From assembly GCA_029465975.1 (NCBI GenBank), contig CM055754.1, positions 9,027,929-9,091,928 of the forward strand: DNA of 64,000 nt, given 5' to 3'. The position numbers were made by a program, and so were the translations under genes. Under the pieces are notes generated by a model. It ran no database searches. It saw only the letters and a program-made list of their open reading frames with translations, and was not told the origin of the DNA. This document shows, in pieces, positions 55,686 through 64,000 of this stretch; position 1 is the stretch's first letter; each line of letters opens with the position of its first letter. The DNA comes from Dallia pectoralis (Eukaryota > Chordata > Actinopteri > Esociformes > Umbridae).

Positions 55686-55955
55686 GTATGAGCATGTACA
55701 GCACTCAATACTTAGTTGGGGCTCCTTTTGTCTGAATTACTGCAGCAATGCGGCGTGGCATGGAGTCGATCAGTCTGTGGCACTGCTCAGGTGTTATGAG
55801 AGCCCAGGTTGCTCTGATAGTGGCCTTCAGCCCTTCTGCATTGTTGGGTCTGACGTATCACATACCTCTTCACAATACCCCATAGATTTTCATGGTATAC
55901 TGATCCAATTAAGAACATGGTATACTGATTTTGGGGTTTTCATTACTTGTCAGTT
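55686..55955 (-). mobile_element. Tc1-type transposase 3' fragment
   Basis: The minus strand of about 55710-55775 reads LIDSMPRRIAAVIQTKGAP, the C-terminus of a Tc1 transposase family common in fish. The plus strand TTACTGCAGCAATGCGGCG is the usual antisense form. Only the last part is present. Confidence 0.7.
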
Positions 55956-55962
55956 ATAATCA

Positions 55963-56060
55963 CCCATTCATTCACTCAATCATACACTGACGACCGCGTC
56001 TACCATGCAAGGCGACTGCAGGCTCGCCAGGAGCAGCTGGGGTTGGGTGTCTTGTGTCTG
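55963..56060 (+). repeat. Second copy of the 408-549 dispersed repeat
   Basis: CACCCATTCATTCACTCAAT, CACTGACGACCGCGTC and ATGCAAGGCGACTGCAGG match 489-549 closely, and the copy extends further 3' (GGGTTGGGTGTCTTGTG). It is wedged between two Tc1 remnants. Confidence 0.65.
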
Positions 56061-56084
56061 AAGCAGCTCAATGTGTCTACTAAT

Positions 56085-56680
56085 GCATTAGACTGATGAG
56101 CCAATACATTATGACCAATGTTTAATATGCAGTTGGTACTCCGCCAAAACGATGCCAACCATTCGAGGCATGGACTCTACACGAACCCTGGGGCATCTGG
56201 CACCAAAACATTAGCAGCAGATTCTTGAAGTGCTGTAAGATCTGGGGAATTCATCCTCTTCATGTTGGTTAAAGGCATTACCGAACAATATGTGCACTGT
56301 GGCAAGAAGCATTATCCTGTATCAAACGTGAAGAGATGACTTTGACAACAATGTTTTGGCAGGTGGAACATGTGGAATTGATTTTCACATTATTGCCCAA
56401 ACCCGGGGCTTCCCAGCAGAACATTGCCCAGGGAGTCACACTCTCTCCACCAGGTTGTCATCTTCCCATAGTGCATCCTGGTGCCATCACTGAAAAACAG
56501 TGCACCAACCAGACTGACTGACTGTCCCCGTGAGGTAAAAGAAAACCAGACAACCTTGTTACAACATCTAATCTAACTAGGTCATGAAATGTTCCCTTGT
56601 TAGGAGATGATCATCTTTACTTGCTTGACCTGTGAGTGGTCATAATGATGTGGCTCTTTTGTTCATCTTAATACACACAT
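56085..56680. mobile_element. Internally deleted Tc1 element
   Basis: The left end CTGATGAGCCAATACATTA and the right end GTGGTCATAATGATGTGGCTC are degenerate inverted repeats of a known fish Tc1 family. The inside shares blocks with the element at 43855-44800 (GGCACCAAAACATTAGCAGC). It is too short for a full transposase. Confidence 0.7.
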
Positions 56681-57605
56681 GGTTATTTGGGGCAACATTT
56701 TTCTCAAACTAAAGCAATTGATCAATCAATCAAATGTATTTTACAAAGACCTTTTTATAATGACTGTTGTCACAAAGTGCTTTTACAAACACCCAGTCTG
56801 AACCCCCACAGAGCAAGCATCACTCATAAGTTATTAATTTCATAATACAACAAATATTTAGGAATGAAACAATAATTACCGCTCCAAAGTTTTAGAACAC
56901 CATCTTTATCCAGTTTTGATTAAAATTCAGTAAAAAACAGCCTTTGCCAACATGAAGGCATTCAAAAACCCGGCAAGATGAATCAACATTTTTTAATTTT
57001 TATTTATAGATCTGTATGACCTACTTCCATTCTTCAAAAGTCCACTGGTGGTGTTTCATTTCCCAGACAAGCTTACTTTTCTTATTTTGCCATCTTAGCA
57101 TTGGCTTTCTTACTGCCACTCGACCTGTCAAACCTGCAGCTCAAAGTCATCTCTTCACGTTTGATACTGAGACCTGCTTACTTTGGCCAGTCGTAAGCTG
57201 TCCTTGAAGCTGTTGTCCTGTGAGCAGCCTATCACTCAAGTTGTTGACTCTGTTGTGGCTCTGAGTCTTCTTGTCATGAGTTTCCTCCACTATCTAAGGG
57301 CTATTTCATGGTGTAAAAAAAAACATATTCACTAACACCTTGGCCTTCTTTGCAATCTGAAAGAATGAAATACATACACTTTTAAGCGTTATAACATTCT
57401 GTCCATCATTCTTTTTTTATAAGAGCAATAATCGACTTCCTGCAATATATAATACAGTCCAAATAATGCTTAAGAGAATATTATAGCAGAGTCTGTTCCA
57501 ACATCGCTTTTACGCAGAAAGAAGGGTTTGTAAGTAATGAGCAAATGGGGGTGTTCTAATCCACAAATCTCACAACAACAAAAATCTATTGAAATTTCAG
57601 TGAAT
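56681..57605. other. Intergenic, nothing recognised
   Basis: No gene recognised. About 56880-57560 (ACACCATCTTTATCCAG and similar) may be an old Tc1 remnant, but no transposase motif could be read. Confidence 0.4.
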
Positions 57606-58645
57606 GTCATCACGGCAAATCATAATGTAACTCAGTAGTGTGTGTGTCCTCCACATGCCTGTATATAATGTGACTCAGTAGTGTGTGTGTCCTCCACATG
57701 CCTGTATACACTCATAATGTGACTCAGTAGTGTGTATGTCCTCCACATGCCTGTATACACTCATAATGTGACTCAGTAGTGTGTGTGTCCTCCACATGCC
57801 TGTATATAATGTGACTCAGTAGTGTGTGTGTCCTCCACATGCCTGTATACACTCATAATGTGACTCAGTAGTGTGTATGTCCTCCACATGCCTGTATACA
57901 CTCATAATGTGACTCAGTAGTGTGTGTGTCCTCCACATGTCTGTATACACTCATAATGTGACTCAGTAGTGTGTGTGTCCTCCACATGCCTGTATACACT
58001 CATAATGTGACTCAGTAGTGTGTATGTCCTCCACATGCCTGTATACACTCATAATGTGACTCAGTAGTGTGTGTGTCCTCCACATGCCTGTATACACTCA
58101 TAATGTGACTCAGTAGTGTGTGTGTCCTCCACATGCCTGTATATAATGTGACTCAGTAGTGTGTGTGTCCTCCACATGCCTGTATACACTCATAATGTAA
58201 CTCAGTAGTGTGTGTGTCCTCCACATGCCTGTATACACTCATAATGTGACTCAGTAGTGTGTGTGTCCTCCACATGTCTGTATACACTCATAATGTGACT
58301 CAGTAGTGTGTGTGTCCTCCACATGCCTGTATACACTCATAATGTGACTCAGTAGTGTGTATGTCCTCCACATGCCTGTATACACTCATAATGTGACTCA
58401 GTAGTGTGTGTGTCCTCCACATGCCTGTATACACTCATAATGTGACTCAGTAGTGTGTGTGTCCTCCACATGCCTGTATATAATGTGACTCAGTAGTGTG
58501 TGTGTCCTCCACATGCCTGTATACACTCATAATGTAACTCAGTAGTGTGTGTGTCCTCCACATGCCTGTATATAATGTGACTCAGTAGTGTGTGTGTCCT
58601 CCACATGCCTGTATACACTCATAATGTGACTCAGTAGTGTGTGTG
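57606..58645. repeat. 49/43-bp minisatellite continuous with a Tc1 end
   Basis: About 21 units of 49 bp (GACTCAGTAGTGTGTGTGTC, CTCCACATGCCTGTATACAC, TCATAATGT) or 43 bp lacking six bases around ACACTC. The order of variants shows a seven-unit higher-order block of 337 bp present twice, with CACATGTCTG marking it at about 57930 and 58270. The last unit runs into the transposon at 58640, whose first bases (GTGCCTGTATG) resemble the unit. Confidence 0.95.
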
Positions 58646-59690
58646 GCCCCGATGTGCCTGTATGTACTCCCGACAACGTCGAGTCATGCTCCTGATGAGA
58701 TGGTGGAGGGTGTCCTGGAGGATCTCCTCCTAGATCTGAATCAGAGCATCAGTGAGTTCCTGGACAGTTTGATGCATCGATACATAACGTCCCAAAGGTT
58801 CGCAACTGGATTCAAGTCTGGGAAATGTGAGGACCATTCATTCATTCATTCAAGGCATCACCGCTTTCGTCATTCAGGACTGGCCTAAACCCTTTGGCCA
58901 CATTTGGCCAGGGATTGTCCTGCACTAGGAGGTACCCAGGGCTCACTGCACTGCTTATGTTCTGACCTAACAGCAGTCAGGGTACCGTTGGCACTAGAGG
59001 TCGGTGCGACCCTCCAAGAATATGCCTCCACCGACCATCACTGACCCACCGGCCAAATGGTCATGCTGGATGATATTGCAGGCAGTTCACCCGGGCGTCT
59101 CCAGACTCACATGTGCTCAGTGTGTACCTGCTCTAAACTGTGAATTGACCTAGGTGCACCTGCCAATTCTGGTGTTTTCTGGCAAATGCCAAGAGAGCTG
59201 CACAGAACTGGGCTGAAGCAAAGGTCCCAATAGAGGACTTCGGGCCCTCATGCCACCCTCATAGAGTCTGTTTCTATTTGATCAGAGACATGCAGACCAG
59301 TAGGCCGCTGGAGGACTTTTTGTAGGGCTCTGGCAGTGCTCCTCATGTTCCCCTTCACACAAAGGAGCAGATCCCGGTCCAGTTTCTGGGATGATGCCCT
59401 TCTACAGCACTGTCCAGCTCTCGCTGGTAATGGCCTATCTCTGGTTATCTCCTCGATGTTCTTGAGACTATGCTGGGTAACACAGAAAACCTTCTTGCAA
59501 CGATGTGCCATCCTGGAGGAGCTGGACTACCTGTGTAACTTGTGCAAGTACAATAGCAAACTAGCTAGATGCTAAACTAGAGAAGAATAAGTCTGGAAGG
59601 ATAAGGAGAGAGCCATTGTCTGTGGACACCACCTGCAAATCGTACATTTTTTGTGGGTTGTCTTGCAGTTGACTCTAGTGCATTCGCTGT
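58640..59690 (-). mobile_element. Decayed Tc1 transposon next to the minisatellite
   Basis: The plus strand matches the antisense of a widespread fish Tc1 family: ATGCTCCTGATGAGATGG, GACCCACCGGCCAAATGGTC and CATAGAGTCTGTTTC. The N-terminal part of the transposase is readable on the minus strand at 59248-59511. Many indels; inactive. ATTCATTCATTCATTC at 58840 is a small expansion within it. Confidence 0.82.
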
Positions 59691-59739
59691 GTTATGGAAT
59701 TTTATGATCATTCAAGAAGTTTGGTTACATGTAAGTCTC

Positions 59740-60388
59740 ATAGATGTTGTTTAGGCCAAAAGGCACAGAGAAAGGTTAAGAACGGAAAGCACGAGACTCT
59801 GAAAAACTGAATCTGGTTCCTCGTCGGAGGACAAGCCGGAATGTATCTTTACATTGTTAGAGGGGCCCAATGCTAGAAATAGATGTCTTGATTACCTTAC
59901 CTGTGATGGACTGTCAAAGCAACTGTATGGGTTTACATGTGTCTCACCATAAATGGGCATTAGGCCTCTCTCGACTTGACTGGGGAGTGACCCTCGGGTT
60001 TTCATGACAGCTCCATATGTCATGAATATCATCCTATATTTGGTGAGATCTTCTAAGGACCTCATCTGTTCTCCATTGTCTGTTTAGGTTGGTGTGTCAA
60101 TGAGTGTGCGTAACTTCATTCCTTTAAATACCATGCAGAAGTTGTAATCATTAGGTCAGTCTGATCCAGCACAGGTTATTGTCCTGTTGTCTGATGAAGG
60201 CTTTCCTCAAACCCATTCTTCAAGCTTGCTATAGGGATTGATCTGATCAATGCAAAAGCTTAAACCTGTATTTTAGAAATGGTTTCTTACTTGCAATTAA
60301 ACAAGTTAAAATTGTCAACTGTAACATACTCTCGTGCGTCTTACTTTAAGTTCAAATTCAGCGATTAAAGTCTAAAATTTCCACGACA
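59740..60388 (+). repeat. Probable 5' LTR of an endogenous retrovirus (left edge unknown)
   Basis: Defined mainly by the primer site that follows it and its terminal ACGACA. It has a TATA-like CTTTAAATACC at about 60120 and AATTAAAC near 60295 as a possible poly(A) signal. Its left edge could not be found, and the LTR-like sequence at 63891 does not match it, so it may be truncated. Confidence 0.5.
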
Positions 60389-60390
60389 CT

Positions 60391-60410
60391 TGGGGGCATC
60401 GTCCGAGATT
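60391..60410 (+). other. Retroviral primer binding site, proline-tRNA type
   Basis: TGGGGGCATCGTCCGAGAT resembles the proline-tRNA primer site of gamma-type retroviruses, with one extra A and one G-to-A change. It sits two bases after the LTR-like end and about 600 bases before gag. Confidence 0.7.
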
Positions 60411-60684
60411 CTTAACAAAGTAATCCGTATTTTTTCCAAAACAGGCTACATATCCTAAAGAGCGATATAATTTTAAATTTTTTTTTTTGAAAAATAATAG
60501 GCCAGGACTGTCTTTGGAGATAAGTGATACTATACAGAATTTTGAAAATCAAGGACCTAAAAATGCTGAATTGGGACAATGTTGGACGACAGTTTGACAA
60601 CGGTTTTGATAAATTAACAAAATAGGCTCGTTAATTTTGACTTAATTCGTAAGGTTATTGTAATATTTTAAAGTTCTCTTAGAA

Positions 60685-60840
60685 ATGGAAAACATTACTT
60701 CTAATCGGGTATCTGTTGATTTTGGTCTGGTAAAACGTGCACGTCAGGAATTATTAATTTCTGCAGCTCCAATCCTCCTCAACAAATGGGTGAGTGGAGA
60801 GCGCCAGACTGGAGCAATATTTACCTGTATGAAGTGTTAA
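60685..60840 (+). CDS. Small leader ORF upstream of gag, 51 aa
   Basis: A 51-codon frame lies between the primer site and gag. It starts in a weak AAAATGG context and resembles nothing I know. Codon 35-36 holds a strong splice donor, TGG/GTGAGT at 60789/60790. The frame's first 35 codons could be the first exon of a spliced retroviral message. It may also be a chance frame. Confidence 0.3.
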   Translation: MENITSNRVSVDFGLVKRARQELLISAAPILLNKWVSGERQTGAIFTCMKC

Positions 60841-61013
60841 TACCTGTATACAGTAGGAATAAAATGCTGTTCAATATAGGTTATCTGGGTGCGGTGAGAC
60901 GGCTCGGTTATTCAAGATATCTCACTTAAAAGAACTGACGAGTTCATTAACACATATAGGACACTTCATTATATGCTAAAATTAGATTTTGCGTCTTAAA
61001 TATCGATAACAAC

Positions 61014-62582
61014 ATGGGTAATTACATGTGTATTGGTAAACCTTCGGTGGATACTGAACGTTACGTTGTTGGACCGGCTAAAATAATGACAGATAAATAC
61101 GGAGACTGGACATGCGAACAATTAGACCTGTGGGAGTTATTGGGATTTCCTGCGGATGGCAGTTTTAGTCAGAGACAGATACTGTTGTTGAAAGACAAGT
61201 TGGAGGATTTTGAACAGGGTAAAATTAAGGTTTCACGGGGTAATCGGCAGAAAGTAGATTGGAAGGCATATAATAAGTGGAGAGAGCAGACTGATATACG
61301 GGCTAAGCGGTGTAGCACGGGGCTTGTTAATCGGTGTGTTCTAGCTTGTCCCAACCAGGTTGATGCTGCCTGTCCTCCTGCTGACCGACCCCCACCCTAT
61401 CGCGGCGTTACCACAACAGCCCCAGCGGTACCAACTATGCCAACAGCATCGGACCTGATGGAAAACATTCGCGGAGGAGGACTCTACCCATCCGTATTCG
61501 GCCTCCACAGAGTTTCACACGCCGCTGAGAGGACCCAGAGTACCACTGCGGCCTGTCCCAGAGAACAACACAGCATTGATGCCGGGCAATTCCCTATGGT
61601 GGAGGTAGCCAACCCAGCTGGTGGAGGAGACACGGATAACCCAGCGACTATACTAGTCTACAGACCGTGGTCACCCGCCGACCTGAGAGACGTGGCTTCT
61701 ACACTACCTGACCCAGAAACAGAAGGTGGAGAGGAATTTGTCCGTGTGTTTCTACAGATCGTGAATCAATATAGACCGACCTCTGTGGAGATTGAAACGA
61801 TTTTGATGAAGGCCATGCAACTAAAATGGGGGAGAGTAAAAAGAAACTGGCCTAGCGAGAGAAACATTATGTTCAATTGGGATGCGCACTCTGACTACCG
61901 GAGTGCGGTGGAACAGCTGAGCACTGGACTTATCGCTGCTTTTCCTAAGCGAATGAACTGGGAAAAGATCTCTGATTGTAAACAGACACTGGGCGAGAAA
62001 GTTTCAGACTACAGGAATAGACTCGAAAAAGCTTTTGAATTACACAGCGGAATGGGAAAGAGACCGGACGGTGATGAAGAGTCGGCCTGGGAGCAACAGT
62101 GTAAAATGAGGTTAGTTGCAGGCCTTCTACCGGACATTAGGAAGCACGTTGAAAACCACTGTGTAGACCTGGATGAGGGTCGCATGGAAACCGTCTGGCC
62201 GTATTTTAAGCACGCTGAAAGAGTCTACGAGAACCAGCTGTACAAACAGACCGAAGAAAGACGGGAGCGTGAAACGCAAATTCAGATGGCCCAACTGGAC
62301 TTCTACAGCAGAGGCTACTCAGGAGGGAGACGGAAACGGAGACGGAGAGCAAGCAGGAGAGGACAATACAGACACCAGGGTGATAACTCCAGCCAAAGTC
62401 CCAACTCTGATAGCTGTTTCAACTGTGGTGCATTTGGACACTGGGCTCGTGACTGCACTGTGCCGGACACTAGAGACTATTACCATGGGAACAGAGACAG
62501 TATGGGAGATGGTGATGGCACAACAGCAGACAACGAAATGGAGCGTCACAGGACCCATGGCTGCCACGGACGGGGGTACTGA
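61014..62582 (+). CDS. gag: Endogenous retrovirus Gag, 522 aa, intact frame
   Basis: The virion structural polyprotein. It begins MGN, with Gly2 as the myristoylation site expected for matrix. Residues about 1-110 fit matrix, and a PPPY late-domain motif for budding is at 126-129. About 210-400 fits capsid, with a major-homology-type segment at about 323-342 (Gln, Glu and Phe in the right order). A strongly basic run is at about 438-450, and one CCHC zinc knuckle has Cys468, Cys471, His476 and Cys481. One knuckle, PPPY and a proline-type primer site suggest a gamma- or epsilon-like fish retrovirus. No stop or frameshift interrupts it, but no pol follows in any frame for 1.4 kb. Confidence 0.85.
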   Translation: MGNYMCIGKPSVDTERYVVGPAKIMTDKYGDWTCEQLDLWELLGFPADGSFSQRQILLLKDKLEDFEQGKIKVSRGNRQKVDWKAYNKWREQTDIRAKRCSTGLVNRCVLACPNQVDAACPPADRPPPYRGVTTTAPAVPTMPTASDLMENIRGGGLYPSVFGLHRVSHAAERTQSTTAACPREQHSIDAGQFPMVEVANPAGGGDTDNPATILVYRPWSPADLRDVASTLPDPETEGGEEFVRVFLQIVNQYRPTSVEIETILMKAMQLKWGRVKRNWPSERNIMFNWDAHSDYRSAVEQLSTGLIAAFPKRMNWEKISDCKQTLGEKVSDYRNRLEKAFELHSGMGKRPDGDEESAWEQQCKMRLVAGLLPDIRKHVENHCVDLDEGRMETVWPYFKHAERVYENQLYKQTEERRERETQIQMAQLDFYSRGYSGGRRKRRRRASRRGQYRHQGDNSSQSPNSDSCFNCGAFGHWARDCTVPDTRDYYHGNRDSMGDGDGTTADNEMERHRTHGCHGRGY

Positions 62583-63880
62583 CGGTCAGAGGGGACGGGC
62601 AGGAAAACATCAACCCGGTGAGATCAAACCATTATGTTATCCTGTAATTAATCAATTATGATAGTATCTAAAGTTAAAGTAATTTTGTTCGGATGTTTAG
62701 TGAAGACTTGTTTATTCTGAGTTACGTATGGTTGTGTGAGATTTTCGTTCCACTGGGGAGGAGTACCGGTGTCTTGGCACTATGCTTACGCTTAAAGTTA
62801 GGTGTTTAGCGTAGGGTAGCGTACATTGCGTATCACCTGATAAACGGTGTTTGTCAGGTCCGTGCAGCTCGGGGAGCGTGACTGGACCCATGATGGTTGA
62901 TATCTCATTGTAACCTATGTCATCTGATATTGTGTTAGTAGAAAATACACTACCGGTTACAACTAGAAGACTGCATAGCTCTGTCAGGTTAATATCTCAG
63001 TAGAGATCAGCTCATTGTTACTGAGAGGTCTTATTTTTCGCTGTCCAGGTTCGTTCGTACGCGTACGCAAATATCATATTAAAATACCCTAGGTGTGATT
63101 CATGCATGATCTGGGGTAAAGCTTCATGAAGTTGGGACAGGGGTCCCAGGCCAAAGTTTTGTCGACACATTTATTTTCAGGTTTTCCTGTGCACGAGGAA
63201 TTCCTATTTTATTGTATTGTTTTTCTTAGGCATTATGTAACATTTGCGCTAATGACATAATTAAGAGTTTTTCCGACTATAACTCTGCATGTTTTTACCT
63301 GGAATACTATATGTTCCATTTTGTTTGTTTTGTAGGAGGACTACATTCTAGGTTATAGGGAGATTATATTCTAGTTATATGCTATGGTTATTCGTTTTGT
63401 GAAGTTGAATAAGGACATTTGGATTTGTTCCTATAAATGTTGGCATGATGATATAATGAATGACCATGTGGGTTAAGTGTATTTCTGATACACCCTTTTA
63501 TTTTCATTTTTGGCTTTTGGCTATTTTGAGTAACATATTTAAGACATTCTGAGTTCTTGATTGTTAAAAGGGCAGAAAGTTAATTGTAACTCTTTATCTC
63601 CCTGTCTAGAGATGGTTTCTGTTAATTTAGGGGTGTTTATGAACTTTTCTTTGACCCTCCCTGGGGTGCTTCTATGGCTCAAAAAGAGGGGGCACACCCA
63701 ACTTGTTTATTTAGAGGGGGGGCTGGTTTACTGTGTGATTGTGAGGTGGCTCAGCCCAGAGCTAACAGATGGCTGGTCATAAACCATATTTTAGTCATGT
63801 GTTTTATCTTAGATAAATTTAACAAGTTTGTCTATGACAGTAGTTTGTTTTCTCCATTGTTGATGAACTTAAGGAGAAAC
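62583..63880 (+). other. Retroviral region without recognisable pol or env
   Basis: After gag all frames close quickly, and no protease, reverse transcriptase, integrase or envelope motif was seen. The two overlapping short frames at 63561-63895 show no recognisable envelope feature. It is probably a deleted or replaced pol-env region, or sequence of a non-autonomous element. Confidence 0.5.
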
Positions 63881-63890
63881 CAAGAGGGGA
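63876..63890 (+). other. Candidate polypurine tract
   Basis: AAGGAGAAACCAAGAGGGGA directly before TGTGACG has the make-up and place of a retroviral polypurine tract. Confidence 0.5.
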
Positions 63891-64000
63891 TGTGACGTAA
63901 TAAATATATTCAAGAATATAGCATTTGTTAAATTTGGATTTCAGGCAATTGAAGTGTATAGTTGGATAACATGTCTAAACATTTGAATGGTTGAGGAGAA
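63891..64000 (+). repeat. Candidate 3' LTR, cut by the window end
   Basis: Starts TGTGACGTAATAAATATATT right after a polypurine tract. The 110 bases seen are not found before the primer site at 60391, so either the 5' LTR is truncated or the two ends belong to different elements. Confidence 0.4.

Noticed and set aside
62173..62661. 162-codon frame overlapping the end of gag
   Set aside because: It is in another frame over the basic and zinc-knuckle part of gag, with low-complexity translation and no pol motif, so it is a shadow and not a frameshifted pol.

Overview
The window is animal nuclear DNA, almost certainly from a teleost fish. It has intron-split genes with GT/AG junctions, several Tc1/mariner families typical of fish, fish LINE and SINE fragments, and a gene pair (aqr, gjd2) that are near neighbours in vertebrates. 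The element mix, including a Sleeping Beauty-type Tc1, fits a salmonid or pike-like fish, but the species cannot be fixed from sequence alone. No bacterial genes, tRNA, rRNA or CRISPR were seen.

Layout. 1-1698: a decayed Tc1 transposon. 1956-19899 (+): the last seven coding exons of aqr (Aquarius, the intron-binding spliceosomal helicase). Its introns are swollen by five minisatellites, LINE remnants and a 1.57 kb non-autonomous hAT element. 19671-28080: a tandem duplication that starts inside the last aqr exon. Each unit carries one small membrane-protein gene (72-73 aa, unrecognised family). A SINE then entered the first unit and about 3.4 kb of repeat-rich DNA entered the second. 28081-34853: intergenic DNA with a 30-bp minisatellite and a decayed Sleeping Beauty-like Tc1. 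34854-40297 (-): a full-length, apparently intact Ty3/Gypsy chromovirus with matching LTRs and one 1434-codon gag-pol frame. 40298-47185: intergenic DNA, a Tc1 remnant and a 2.2 kb 31-bp minisatellite. 47726-49156 (+): gjd2 (connexin 35/36), two exons. 49157-59700: long gene-poor stretch, then Tc1 remnants and a 49/43-bp minisatellite fused to a Tc1. 59740-64000 (+): an endogenous retrovirus with an intact gag frame but no recognisable pol in the window.

The three gene types are not one pathway. aqr acts in nuclear splicing and R-loop control; gjd2 makes neuronal electrical synapses; the duplicated small gene is unknown. The most notable signals are the small gene pair, whose coding differences are almost all amino-acid changing while the flanks are more alike than the coding part; the very G-rich array in the last aqr intron, given that Aquarius suppresses R-loops; the intact chromovirus whose frame runs through its polypurine tract into its own LTR; and the density of minisatellites (about 9.6 kb, 15% of the window).
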